Under the pieces are notes generated by a model that was not told the DNA's origin, searched no databases, and was given only the letters and a program-made list of their open reading frames with translations. A stretch of 64,000 nt of DNA, taken from Panulirus ornatus. Taxonomy: Eukaryota > Arthropoda > Malacostraca > Decapoda > Palinuridae. Shown here piece by piece: positions 1 to 12,040 of the stretch. The DNA is taken from positions 5,921,001-5,985,000 of the forward strand of contig NC_092251.1 in NCBI RefSeq assembly GCF_036320965.1, read 5' to 3'. Both the position numbers and the translations under genes were made by a program. Within the stretch, counting starts at the first letter, position 1. Each line of letters opens with the position of its first letter.

Positions 1-344
1 TCCGAGCCGCGCCCCCATGTACGAAGATTTTTCCCTTCCGCGCCATGTTTCTCCCGCTGTTCTGGGACCTGTTCCAAAACTCTACAGGCACCTACATGAC
101 TGGGCCTCGAACGACCCGTGCCAGGCCTCCGTTGTGGGCTCTCGTCTATGCACTTAAGAGCTTGCCCTGTGTGGCACTCTTCTACCAGCTCATCGATCGT
201 GCTGGAATGGATGAAAAGCCCGTTGAATTTACGGTTGTACTGGGTCTCCTGGAAACTGGAAGTCGTTCCAGTCCTTCTCGTTCTACACGGCTGCCTCCCT
301 TCTTGTCAAATGTCTCACTCGGCCTCCTGCAGGGGACGCGGATA

Positions 345-495
345 CCCAGTGGGAGGCCGAGGGGACGTCCAGGGAGGGCACCTCCGGAGGACCAGGGGGT
401 CGGCATCAGGGGAGGGCACCACCGGAGGACCAGGGGAGGGTCCAGGAGGGAAACCAGAGGAGGGCAACACCCGAGGACCAGGGGAGGGCAGCAGC
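345..495. repeat. GC-rich minisatellite, imperfect
   Basis: Variants of GGAGGACCAGGGGAGGGC recur about five times with insertions between copies. The tract keeps several frames open on both strands, which explains the overlapping ORFs here. No protein family is recognisable. Confidence 0.6.
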
Positions 496-604
496 GAGGG
501 TACAACTTTGTCTTTCCTTAATAGTAATAATGCTTTACCGAGCAATTTCTATTCATTGTAAGCAATTCTGTAATGAATGTATCATTTTTGTATTTTATCT
601 CTAT

Positions 605-905
605 CGACATCCATATGCCATACCTCTGACCACTCCATCAACCTGTCCTAATCAGCTGCATCATCAGGCAGTCTTCCTCTAACTCTCCTGTGTTTACTAA
701 CATCGTGTCGTTGGTGTAGATCATGAAAACAGTGTGGGTGCCAAGACTGAGCCTTGTGGTACCCCCCACTCGTCACGTGAAAGCCAGCCCAACGCTTCAC
801 TATTAACTTCCACGGGGTTTTTCCCCCTGTCCTTTTTAGCCAGTCAGCTGTCCACACGCGGATTCGATATCCTCTGATACGAGGTTTAACTTTAGTTGGC
901 AATCA
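605..905 (-). pseudogene. Non-LTR retrotransposon RT relic
   Basis: Read on the minus strand, three frames supply consecutive pieces of a Jockey/CR1-type reverse transcriptase palm. WTADWLKR lies near 845-870, a perfect GVPQGSVLAPTLF lies near 725-770, then MIYTNDTML stands where the YINDL/ADDT motif should be. Next come EEDCLMMQ and, in another frame, DRLMEWSEVWHMDV near 610-655. The order matches the family, but at least two frameshifts and internal stops break it. The catalytic FADD segment is degraded to TNDT. It is an old, inactive copy with no ORF1, endonuclease or tail visible. RT identity is strong; clade assignment is inference. Confidence 0.8.
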
Positions 906-1032
906 TTTCTGGGAAGGTGGACCTGGATATCACCTGAACAACGCAGGAGAAGGTCGAGAACCGCGCCTCGTCACACTCACACGTGAACCAAGACACAATA
1001 GAAGATATACCCTCATAATCTCATGCATCCTG

Positions 1033-1322
1033 TTCTATAAAAGCCCCATAAAAACACTTCCTGGCATCTTAAGGCACTAAACGACCGTACACTAACCATG
1101 CTATTTTTTTTTTTTTTTTCGTATGTGGCCGTTTGTTTTTCAGGAACATACGACTAAACCTTCAAGGAACATTTTTTAGTTCTATAAAACTCCCATAAAA
1201 ACACTTCCTGGCAACTTAAGACACTAAACGACCGTACACTAACCACACTATTTTTTTTTCCTTTGTAGCTGTTTGTTTTTCAGGAACAAACGAATAAACC
1301 TTCAAGGAACATTTCTTTTCTA
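1033..1322. repeat. 147-bp direct tandem duplication
   Basis: Two diverged copies (1033-1179 and 1180 to about 1322) start with TTCTATAAAA and share CCATAAAAACACTTCCTGGC, a T-tract and TTCAAGGAACATTT. Copies differ by substitutions and T-tract length. No coding potential is seen. Confidence 0.8.
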
Positions 1323-1546
1323 GTTCTTTCACATTCATATCAAATGCGATTCATTAATCCATTACTACCTACATGAAAGTACTGTCGAGTCATTTCCTTG
1401 TTTTACTTGGTATGAATTACTTAAGAGAGATTAATAATTACCTCAATGAAGATTTTATCTCCAAACGCAGTGCACTGATTCCTTAACATATCCTGTGTTT
1501 ATACATCGTGCAAAGAAAGCAGGAGAAAGACTGACGGTAAAATGGC

Positions 1547-1690
1547 ATGTACACTCCTCTGCCACTGGCTCAGGGGCAGTACATGTACACTTGGTCAGGG
1601 GCAGTACATGTGCAGTGCACCAGTGGTTCAGGAGCAGTACATGTACACTGTCCCACTGGCTCAAAGGCAGTACATGTACACGCCTCAGAC
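1547..1690. repeat. Short tandem repeat carrying GTACATGTAC palindromes
   Basis: Four or more copies of a 25-33 bp unit built on GGGGCAGTACATGTACAC. The palindrome GTACATGTAC is kept in most copies. Both strands have short ORFs here because of the repeat. Confidence 0.75.
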
Positions 1691-2649
1691 ACAAGACGCT
1701 TCTCAGTAACTCAGGCAAAATCTTATGAATATCAATTCTTTTGGAAGTTTATGGTGTTAGGATGATGGGTTTGGGGAGGTATCGGAACTAGGATAGGGCT
1801 GAGGAAATGGTTAGGCAGGAGTGAGCAGAGTGTCGGAGGAGGGAACCAGGCACTGGCTGAGGTCACAAACCATCGCGTTCCCGGACACACACAGGGACAC
1901 AAGGAGGGGAAATAACAGTGTACAGGGGAGTCGTATGAACGGCCAATGATAAACATAAAGTAATCAATATAATCACAGAACCCCGGGGGCCTCCTTCAAT
2001 GGGACTCGCTGCAGCTTCCAGCCTGCACTCCACGCAGGAGCGGGGAAACTGATGGACGCTTTTTGGAGCGAGAAGTTCCGCTGACGATAATATGGACAGC
2101 TTCGTCAAGAATATACAGAAAAGAAGAAAAAAGTCAAAAGAAGGAAGAGAAAAAAAACTTATGAAGACAAAGACGAGTAAGATATTCAATCAAAGAATAA
2201 GTAAAGAAAGGAAAAACGAACATAATAAAGAAGACACGTTGATAAAGTGATGAGACTGATGTATGAAAAGGAGAGGAAAAGTGACAAAGAAGAGTCAACA
2301 CTTCACGTCAAAGTCTCCTAACTAACAAGAGAAAAAAAAAGAGAAACAACAACCTCTTAATACAGAACCCACCAACACTACGGAAGCCAAGAACAACAGC
2401 TAGCAACAACAACAAACAACAACAACAACAAACAACAACAAAACAGCGGTGGGTAAACTATGGAAAAAAGTGCAGAAAGAAAACAAATAAAAAAAAAATC
2501 ACATTGAAAAAAAATATTGACAAACACACCACACAAAAGGATAACAGGTGGTGAAGGGAGAGAGATGGAGAGTCAAGCGGGAGAGACCTAAACATTATGA
2601 CAAACTGAAGAAAAGACTTGATAACGATGACAAGACAGAACAAGAATAG

Positions 2650-2687
<38 letters not shown>

Positions 2688-2868
2688 AACAGTTGTGGGG
2701 AAGGTGGGGAGGTGGGGGGCCGGGGACGGAAGCCACGGCCGGAATGGGAGTCAAGAACCGAACATAAATTCCACAGCTCAAAGAAATTTACATATCAATC
2801 CCAGTGAGACGGCAGATCTTATCAATGATGAGGGAATATGAACTGGAGGGGGTAGACAGGAGGAGGAC

Positions 2869-2872
<4 letters not shown>

Positions 2873-2942
<70 letters not shown>
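2873..2942. repeat. (AG)n microsatellite
   Basis: About 35 uninterrupted AG units. A (CA)n array at 2651-2685 and an AAC-rich tract at 2401-2445 lie nearby. Confidence 0.98.
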
Positions 2943-2944
<2 letters not shown>

Positions 2945-4142
2945 GACAGGAAGAAGATATAAGAGAGGGAGGGAGATAACCAGGGTAACAGCCAAGGTGG
3001 GAGACCATGTAGCAAGTGGGGGAGTGGTGGCTCATGGGGGGAGATAAGGTGGCCAATATAACTAGACCTTACGATGGGTGAGAGATACAGCGAGGCTGGT
3101 GACGGCCAGCCATGACCGGGAGGCAATTGGCCCAGGCATGATGGTAACTATGGACAACCCAGGGGAAATGGCAACCCAGGAACAGATAGGAATAAAGGCA
3201 GAAGAAGAAATGATGACAGCCAAGTCTGGGGAGAAGCAGGCTCCTTAAAATAGCACACGTGACGCCATCGGTGATGTGCATCAGCTGGTAAAAGCAGAGG
3301 CCTTCAAACTTATAAGCACACACTAAAGCAGTGTGGGACAGACGCCTGGCTTGGTACAAACCTGACCAGAATCAAATGATGGTAGTAATGGTGCACCTCT
3401 CCCCAGTACATGCACATACAAAGCATTACAGACAGCGCCATCCTCATGGGTATGGCTCCCTGGCTCTTTGTGGCAATGTCGGACACACAGACGTTTGTGT
3501 AAGAGTAGAGGAGCAAACACCGTGTGACGACATTGCCAGATCCTTCTCATGTACACAACAAACTGCGTCCATGAGATACATCTAAAACGTTTCTCCTGAC
3601 CAGAACTGCAGAAGTAAACCCGTTATACTGAGGGAATGCGTATGTGACAACGGATACGCTGCTGGCGTTAAGTCAGGTAAACGAAACGTCATGCAGTCAG
3701 CTAGAAAATCTATATGAATGTCAAAGGCGCCACGACAGAGGCGGGGAGGATGACGTCCCTCAACACTGTCTACGTACCTCCCAGACGACAGTCATTACTG
3801 GCAGTCCTACGACTCAGGCCCAAACACACCTCACCTGGCCTTACACATACCATAGGATGACTTCAGGGGTCATCTACACCAACAGTTCGGTCCGCAACCG
3901 GAGCTGCTCCTCCGTTCCGCAGAGCTGTTGGAGGCGGCGGACCCATAGGCCTACAGAACCACCCCATCCTGGCTGACGTGACACACTTGTGAGGTGGTGA
4001 TGATCCGAATGCGTCAAGAAGATAGTTTTCGTGATGGGTAGAAAATCCTCCTCAGTGGGTGAGAGGGGCGTGTGTGAGAGCAGCTTTGGCTTACTCCCCC
4101 AGTGGACTACTTGTGAAGGTCATTGCTATCCTAACACCCGTG

Positions 4143-4566
4143 GGTCAAGGTTAGGGTTGTTTACATAGACACACACATACAAATCAAGGTCACTACTGTT
4201 TACACCTATGAGTCAAGGTCACTGCTTAAACCTAAGGGTCAAGGTCGCTGTTGACATCCACGGGTCGTCACTGTTGTTAAGGTCACTTATTTACATCCAC
4301 TTGGTCAAGGTCACTGTTGTTTACATACACTGGTCAAGGACACTGTTTTTTACATCCACTGACCAAGGTCACTGTTGTTTACATCCACTGTCGTTTGCAT
4401 CAACTGGTCAATGTCACTTTTGTCTACATCCACTGGTCAAAGTCACTGTTGTTTACATCTACTGGTCAATGTCACTGTTGTTTACATCCACTGGTCAAGG
4501 TCACTGTTGTTTACATCCATTAGTCACGGTCACTGTTGTTTACATCCACTGGTCAAGGTCACTCAT
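4143..4566. repeat. 29-bp minisatellite with TCAAGGTCA and TGTTTAC motifs
   Basis: About 14 copies of a 29-bp unit, consensus near GGTCAAGGTCACTGTTG followed by TTTACATCCACT. Units at the right end are precisely 29 bp, so each copy shifts frame and the three translations rotate. The array is therefore not coding. Each good copy holds TCAAGGTCA, matching the monomer site of NR5A/ERR nuclear receptors, and TGTTTAC, a forkhead core. Any regulatory role is inference. Confidence 0.9.
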
Positions 4567-5433
4567 GTATTGGCAACATACAATTCGTCCCCGCCTCCCC
4601 CTCCACTCGTCGTATACACACACCACAAACAGACATACGTAAAGGTGATTCTTTAGGACCCTCAACAATTTTCAATATAGGCAATTCCTAAAGTCTTTTC
4701 TTTATTCCTTTATATTACATATTTTCCTCTACTTGATATTGCGTTTTATTTCTTATTTTTTTTCCCCTCTGCAACACGGTGGGTTTACCCCGTGATGCGG
4801 CCGGGTCGTAACACAGTAGCCGGCGAGATAATCCTGGCATGAAAAAAGAGGCCATAAAGAGGACAGCGGAAGGGGGGAATAATTTTCACAAGCTCTTTAA
4901 ACCAGCTGCATCAAAACCCCATAAAACACCCATGTCTCTATCGGCCGTCCGTGGGGCTGCGGGGGAAGGAGGGCGGGAGGGAGGATGGAGCAGGAGGGAG
5001 ATGAGTGTCGCGCGCGCACCCGCTGCCCAGACCTTTTACCAAAACTCATTAGAACCTTCAGTGTACCGGCAGCCGAACGAGGGATGATTAACATCCTTCT
5101 GAAGGTATATTGCGGTGGTGGTGGCGTGCGGGGTCGTGTCCAGGTCTGGGACGGAGGTGGGTGCGCCAGTACCGGGGTCGCGGGGCGCGGGTGCGTACGT
5201 CTCAATCGGACAAAATCAATGTTGGAAATTACGCCGCTTGACCGCTGATGCCCACACGAGAGCATGGCATATTTCCTGGCACCCAAGGCTTTCCCCTCCC
5301 TTCTAGCCTTAGGGCGTGAAGTGGAGGAGGAGGAGGACGGAAGGAGGCGCTGACGGAGGCCTGACCGGAGACTGCCGTCCAGACGGTGGCCCACATACAA
5401 ATCATGTCAAATCAAGAGCCACATTGTGAGGCT

Positions 5434-5441
5434 ATGCAAAT
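5434..5441. promoter_or_regulatory. Octamer-like POU site
   Basis: A perfect ATGCAAAT lies in a repeat-free stretch, with ATGAATAATTTGCA (5462-5475) about 20 bases after it. The match is exact but short, so it is only a candidate enhancer element. It lies about 10 kb upstream of the Maf gene, just after a GC-rich tract at 4760-5390 without a supportable ORF. Confidence 0.2.
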
Positions 5442-5754
5442 AGACGGGACAAGGAGAGGCCTATGAATAATTTGCAGGGCCGGGAGGACAGAGGGAGGGA
5501 GGGAGAGAGGCCTACTGATCGGGGCGCCTTGTTTAAATGGCCTGGACCCCAACCACCCCAATCATCGCCATTGGGAGGCCTACCCTCCCCTCCCAACCCA
5601 ACCCCCACCCTCTAACACCCTTACACCCCCTACCCCTTCCCCTATTCCCTATTACCCTTACACTCCTTAGGCCTAAGTGGTGACTGACCAAACTTCCTAC
5701 GAGTCGGGGGTACTTTTACCATCGCTGGGGGGATGGTGTGTTGGTGACTATGTG

Positions 5755-6010
5755 GGGGAGGTGTTGGGATGTTGGCGACAGTGTGAGAGAGGTGGCGGGA
5801 TGTTGGTGACAGTGTGAGAGAGGTGGTGGGATGTTGGTGACAGTGTGAGAGAGGTGGTGGTATGTTGGTGACAGTGTGAGAGAGGTGGTGGGATGTTGGT
5901 GACAGTGTGAGAGAGGTGGTGGTATGTTGGCGACAGTGTGGGAGAGGTGGTGGGATGGTGGTGACAGTGTGGGAGAGGTGGTGGGATGGTGGTGACAGTG
6001 TGGGAGAGAG
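5755..6010. repeat. 31-bp minisatellite
   Basis: About eight copies of a 31-bp unit around GGATGTTGGTGACAGTGTGA followed by GAGAGGTGGT. Later copies have GGGAGAGG and GATGGTGG variants, indicating local homogenisation. Confidence 0.9.
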
Positions 6011-6249
6011 GCTACCTATCTACGAATAACTAAGGCAGCAAAAGTGCGTACTTACCCCACTAACTATGGCCAGATATTACTATGACGGCAGAGCTAGCGC
6101 GTAGCGCTCATACTTCTCTCATAAACTCGCCTCCCAACGCACCCAGCATTCTCTACTCACTAACTGCCCTTCAAAAAACACCCGCACACTCTCACCGTAC
6201 AAAACCTACTGGTTTCCAAACATTCCACACATTCAGGCTGCAGAAATCA

Positions 6250-6430
6250 CGGGCCTCCAAACACACCCATGTTACAGTAAACAGAGACCTCCAAACACAC
6301 TCACGTTACAGTAAACTGGGACCTCCAAACACACCCATGTTACAGTAAACAGAGACCTCCAAACACACTCACGTTACAGTAAACAGAGACCTCCAAACAA
6401 ACTTACGTTACAGAAAATAGAAACCTCCAA
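6250..6430. repeat. 34-bp minisatellite
   Basis: Five copies of a 34-bp unit, ACCTCCAAACACACTCACGT followed by TACAGTAAACAGAG. CCCATG and CTCACG variants alternate in the first copies. The translated ORF over it is an artefact. Confidence 0.9.
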
Positions 6431-7159
6431 ACACACTCCACTCCACACATCACAGCAACACGATACCGCCGCCCCCGCACCACAACGCCCTCTAACGCAC
6501 CGAGTCTTTTTGCTGATCCTTTGAGACAACACACTCTTAACCTCTCCCCCTTCGTCCCCTACCCCGTCAGTATGCCCCTCAGCGAACTCCTCTATCGAGC
6601 TACAGACCACGGTATTGCTGTCCTCCAGCAGATAATCTCGTCATAGACCATCACGTCCCCTGTTATCTGTCTCTCCAACGTACCCCCGCCTTACCCTCAT
6701 ACTCCCCACGTATTCTTGTGTTCAACAACAGACAGTGACTCTCTCCTAACGCCAGAACGAAGGTAGCGGTACGATCCTGTCGTCAAGTCAAACATCTGAC
6801 AATGAATGATTCACTGTGGGAAATGTTGGTTCCCGGAAGTGGGACGAGCGACCCCCGCGGGAGTTAATCTGTGCGGGAATCAGGACAAAATATGTCGAGC
6901 AATTTGTGGGTGGTTTGAGTGTAAACTGTTTTCCTTCTACTTCAACTTTGTGTGTGCGTGTTTGTGTGCTTGTGTGTTTGTATGGAACACGTCTCCTGCA
7001 CGTATATGAAGAGGCAATCATTACGTGATCACGTGAAGCATGAAGTTTTGGATTTTTTTTGTTTTCGTTTGCGTAAATTTTGAATGTTTCGTGAATCAGG
7101 CCGAATCAGGATCTTTCTGCAAGGATGTTAATCAACTCACACATTTATATCGCAATTCA

Positions 7160-7345
7160 TATCGTTATTCATACTGTTATCCATACTGCTATTTATACGC
7201 TATCCATACAGCTATCTATACTGCTATTTATACGCTATCCATACAGCTATCTATACTGCTATTTATGCTGCTATTTTTAATGCTATTCATACTGCTATTT
7301 ACATTGTCATAAATGCTGTTATTCATACTGCTATCAACAATACTA
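7160..7345. repeat. 35-bp A/T-rich tandem repeat
   Basis: Built from TATCCATACTGCTATTTA-like modules. A 35-bp unit is repeated exactly from 7185 and again from 7220, with decayed 15-18 bp submodules on both sides. Confidence 0.85.
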
Positions 7346-7839
7346 TTCATACTGTTATCTAACTGCTGTTTACACGTGTATATACCCCTATTCATACTGC
7401 TACTAATACAGCTATTTACCAGTCCAAATTACATGCACAGAGGTAAACAAGACTAGCAACATAAGAAGGCCGACTGAAGCGGTGGAACCCCCGTCCCTGA
7501 TTCTCTCTCAGTCAGTCGCCCACCAGTCGTCTTTTGTCGCCCTAATTCCAGCAGCATCGGACGGTAATCTCCCTCGTCGGAATCCCAGGCAGCACCAGCG
7601 ATCCTCTCTTGATCCGATGTGACGCTAGGCAGATTATATTACACAGTGCGCTCCTTCCCGCGCGCTGCGGGGCGCGCGCGTGATCACGCCACGACACGGC
7701 ATCTCTCGAGGCGGGTTCCTGGTTCCCCTCAGGTTTGATTTTGGAATACTGATGGAGTTTTGTCTTTCATCTTAAAACCTGTATGTGATATTCGGTGTGT
7801 GAGAGGGGCTTGGGAAAGGGACGGCCAGATGAGCTTTAG

Positions 7840-8160
7840 GATAAGCTTGGTGTGAACGAGTTAAGCTTCAGGAGGTTGACTAAGCTTCAAGAGGGTGGAA
7901 TATGCTTCAAGAGGTAGGCCTAAGCTTCTAGAGGTTGGCCTAAGCTTAAGTAGGAGGGGCTAAGCTTCAAGAGGGTGGGTTAAGCTTCAAGAGGGTTGGT
8001 TAAGCTTCAAGAAGGTGGGCTAAGCTTCAAAAGGGAAGGCTAAAAGGATCAGGAGGTTGGACTGAGCTTTAAGAGGTTGAGCTAAGCTTCAAGAAGGTAG
8101 GCTAAGATTCAAGAAGGATAAGCTAAGCTTCAGGAAATTGGACTAAGCTTCAGGAGAAAT
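7840..8160. repeat. About 20-bp minisatellite with AAGCTT in most units
   Basis: About 14 copies of TAAGCTTCAAGAGGGTGGGC and variants. Because each unit carries a HindIII site, a digest would fragment the array into ladder-like pieces. A looser AAGCTG-containing tail continues to about 8310. Confidence 0.9.
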
Positions 8161-9070
8161 AAGACAATGATGTGAGAAAGATCTAAGCTGGGAGAGGTAA
8201 TGAACCTGTATGTGGAATCTGGAGTAAGCTGCGTCGAGGAATGGGGTGTTAAGCTGCGGGAGAACGGCTTAAGCTGCGAAAGGACATCTGTGGCGGGGGG
8301 GCCCTAAGCTGCTGTGGACGAGCTAACGGCCGTAAATCCCGTGGCAGGCCCGGGGCAATCCGTCTGAGGTGATTAACCCCTGGACGAACACACTGCTAAT
8401 TGGCCGCAGGTTTTCCTGAGGCACAAGTTGCGGTGCGACCCACCCGTGATGATGTACTGCCTGCCGCAGGGGAGCCTGCGGCCGCCCCCCTCACACACAC
8501 ACTCACACACACCCCTACACTCTGACCACCGTGGCCATGCCTGACGTAGACGAGGGCGCGTGGCCCACATCCAGCCCGGTGCTCCTGATGGAGTGGCCAC
8601 AGTCCATTCGCTCCACCTCACAAACCCCATAAACATGACGCCATGAATTCTGCACTATTGGTAAATGACGATCATAGAGAAATATCTAATACCTTTGCTT
8701 TATACATGAGCATCGTCCTTCCTACTCAAATATCGAAACTCCAGAAAAATCATAAGATCGAAGTATACCATCTTAAGACCCCACTTTCCGTTTTCTATCA
8801 CTTGCGGTTACATTAAGTTCGCAAAATTCTCGTTAATTTCTTTCAGAATTGAAAACTTAATCATCATTCTTATAAAAATCTTTGAAAATTAAAACAGCTC
8901 TTTTTCTCGTACTCATACACTAAGTAGAATGAATAATAATGGTTTAAAGACGAGGTCAACACAGTGGATATTACTTTCCAGTTTTTACATCACGATATTT
9001 ACGGAAGCAGAAAAACCATGCAATACAACTTGTACACACACTCACACACACACACACACACACACATACA

Positions 9071-9320
9071 CCATGGCGTAATGATCAGCGTTACTGACAA
9101 TGAGTCATCCAAGGCCTGCATGGGGTTCGAACCTTAGGCATGGCATTCATCCAACATCCAACCCAGGTATTCATCATCCTCCCTTTGGGGCAAGTCGATG
9201 AATCGGTGCCCAAGGTTTGTCTGTATATACACATAGAATTGAATACATGGTACACATACTGACGGTGAGTCACACAATTGCCAATAAAGTGACTTGTCCC
9301 TCGTGGTGGGCGTCACCTGA
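9071..9320 (+). mobile_element. tRNA-derived SINE
   Basis: The head resembles a tRNA gene. It has an A-box-like TGGCGTAATGATC at 9074-9086 and a perfect B-box GGTTCGAACC at 9124-9133. The ends CCATG (9071) and CATGG (about 9143) could pair as an acceptor-like stem about 73 nt apart. A tRNA-unrelated body follows, with CCCAGGTATTCATC and CGATGAATCGGTGCCC. A (CA)n tract precedes the head. The spacing fits an RNA polymerase III internal promoter. It is not a functional tRNA, because the cloverleaf is poorly kept. The family name is unknown to me, and the 3' boundary is approximate. Confidence 0.65.
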
Positions 9321-10331
9321 AGCAGGTGGACAGCTGACAGTCCAAGACATGGAGACAGACAGACAGACAGCGTAGAGGAGGAGGAGGAGGAGGAGGAGGA
9401 GGGGAGGGAGAAGTGTGACTGGCTCACTGGGAGCCACTGGAGCGCACACTTCTAATTGTCCCGAGGCGTCCTGCTGGCCACTCCCTCTCGCACGCGCCCT
9501 GTTACACGACCACCTTCCAACGCCCTCTCCTACCCTCCTCGTGGACTAACAGCACCCTCCACCACACACCTGAGGTCCTTCCAGTACCCACACATCCTTC
9601 AGGAGGAGCACAAGCTCCGATGGCCTCCTCCAGGAAAGGCTATGCGTTAAAGCGTGGTTCAGGGGGATCAGATGGGATTGGTGTTGTGGTAACGTGTCAT
9701 TAAAAGCTAGTAAATTCCCTATTGGCGGCTTACGCTCCATCACACCCGCTGTTCATCCCGAGGTGTCTGGGGGCCTCTCCCCTCCGCCCGGGAGGACCGG
9801 GAGACTAATACACCTCATCAGCGAATTAATGAATCTGCTTTTCCCAGACCCACACACACACATAGAGATTTCAATTACGATTATCGTTATCGATAAAGAG
9901 ACCTTAGGTTTAGTAATCACTATGCACGGCAGAGGGTAAGTAACAGACGGGAATACTTCATCCGGAGGCGCTAAGCTCAAGGACTTACACCGACGAGTAA
10001 AACAAGGAGGATGACTTTACTTTGTATACGTTCCATAGAAAACGAGATTCAGAAGAAAAAAAATATCTAAGAGCGACGAGGGGAGATACCTCGACTTTTG
10101 CAACCTAACTGGAGCCGCGGAGAGCAGACGACCCATGACGATGGCTCTGGGAGGCTGCTTCCCCACATCCCACAACTCCTTTATAGCATCCCTGGTGGGT
10201 TCCGTCCACCATCCTCCACGAACCACCTTGACGGACCACCTTACTGAACACAGTATATTGACCAGATCCCCAATAGGTGGCATAGGGCAAAAACACAGCT
10301 GAGTATTAATTAAGTCACCATCAAGAGGCCA

Positions 10332-10354
10332 CTATCTATCTATCTATCTATCTA

Positions 10355-10419
<65 letters not shown>
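10332..10419. repeat. (TATC)n followed by (TA)n
   Basis: About seven TATC units pass directly into about 31 TA units. Confidence 0.97.
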
Positions 10420-10421
<2 letters not shown>

Positions 10422-11030
10422 TGCACATTTTTCCATGTTAATTCCTCAAGATAGTCCCATCCATCTATCCTCCCTTCACCCTTCCCTCCCCATTTCTAAT
10501 ACCTCTCTCCCCTTCCCCCCAACCCTTCTATCCAGGAGTCCGGGAGGAGGGGGAGGGGGAGAAGGGAAAGGGGGGAATGGTGGCGTGTCCCGAAATTGAT
10601 CCCGGGTTTAGTGTAATCAGGCGCGAGGGATCCGTGCACCATCCGTGGGGGGTAGGGTTGGGGGGGAAGAGGAGGAGGAGGAGAGGTTACGTCTGGCTGG
10701 GCTATAGGTGGTACGGCAGGGGAGGAACAGCATCTCCGGCCTCACCTCACCTCCACACCTCCTCCTCCTCCCCACACAGAAGTTTCCTCTTTATTAATCT
10801 TACAATTTTTGTCTTCAGTCATCACCTTGAACGCCTCTTGAACGCCACAAGACAACGGTAAAACCTATGATGGGTATGATGATGTGGGCCTCGCCTTTAA
10901 GCTGAGCCTTTTAAATGGTCAGGTTAAAGGCTTTTTTTCACACGTTATGTCTCGGCTGGCCTTGAACAAGTGAAGATTAGGAGGTGTTCAAGTGTTCACA
11001 CGCTGCTTCAGTGTTCAGGTATTCGCTCCC

Positions 11031-11300
11031 AGGATGAGAAATCGATAGTAATTCAGGCGACGCGATAAGAAACCTAATCATTCAGGTGGCAGGATGAGAA
11101 ACACTGTAATTCACTCGACCGGATGAGACACAGTAATTCAAGCAACAGGATGAGGAGGAGGATAATAATTCAGGTGGCAGGATGAGAAACATGATAATAC
11201 AGGAGGCAGGATAAGAAAGATAGTAATTCATGCGGCAGGATGAGTAATAGTAATTCAAGTGACAGGAGGAGAAACATGATAGTTCAGATGGCAGTACGGG
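11031..11300. repeat. 29-30 bp minisatellite
   Basis: Nine imperfect copies of a unit near CAGGATGAGAAACATAGTAA followed by TTCAGGTGG, at 28-30 bp spacing. Copies differ by point changes and single-base indels. Confidence 0.85.
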
Positions 11301-11980
11301 GTGCCACACTAGTAGGTCAGGACCTTTCCTGCTTTTACAGTAACATACCCAGACGACCCAAAAAATATCAGGTAAGAAGACGATATGTAAAGAAAGATCA
11401 ACGAGAAGGATATCAAGTACGACGGTCATAAAATCCAAGAGTGAGTGACGAATGTAATCTTCAGGGAAGCAGAGAAAATACAATGTGGGAAAATATGGTT
11501 AGTGTGGTGGTGTATGGCTCTGCCTGCCTCCACAACCCACGCCCGTACATATACGACTTCCACGCCACTTATACGTGATGTTCACGATGGTGTAGCCTGC
11601 TGTACACCACTGCTCTGGGCGATCAAAAGAGCTGACAAGTAAAACTGCTCAGTCTGTACCAACTGGTGATGGTTACGAGAGAAAGAGGACGTAGGATGAG
11701 GGATGAGGCACTTCTAGTATCAAGTGTTGTGACATCGAATATTGCTACATTAAACACGAGACCACAACTGGATACTGTGATTGTACAGCCGGAATTATAA
11801 GGGGATACATATGTATCTTGGAGGTGAAACATGATCCCTATGTAGGTAAAACTCTGTTCAGACTATGTCATGTGCCGCAGAATCACACGTGACGGCACTA
11901 AATAAGACAGTGCCCCTTACCACCATCTTTATGTCTTCGAGTCTCAAGCATTGTGAGTTTTGTAAATGTTTCATTTACAG

Positions 11981-12040
11981 CGCCGTCACTAAAGACGTCC
12001 TGTTTCTGTACCCGAGGCGTGCGAGTCCCTGAACCTTACA
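11981..12040 (+). other. Candidate 60-bp exon
   Basis: A 60-bp segment is bounded by a good acceptor (TGTTTCATTTACAG ending at 11980) and a strong donor (GTAAGTAT from 12041). One frame is open throughout (19 codons). It has no recognisable homology. It could be an upstream untranslated exon of the Maf gene 3.7 kb downstream, part of an unknown transcript, or chance. GTAAGT alone is expected many times in a window this size. Confidence 0.2.

Noticed and set aside
345..495. Arg/Gly-rich protein at the left end
   Set aside because: GC-rich minisatellite open in several frames on both strands; no start context or domain.
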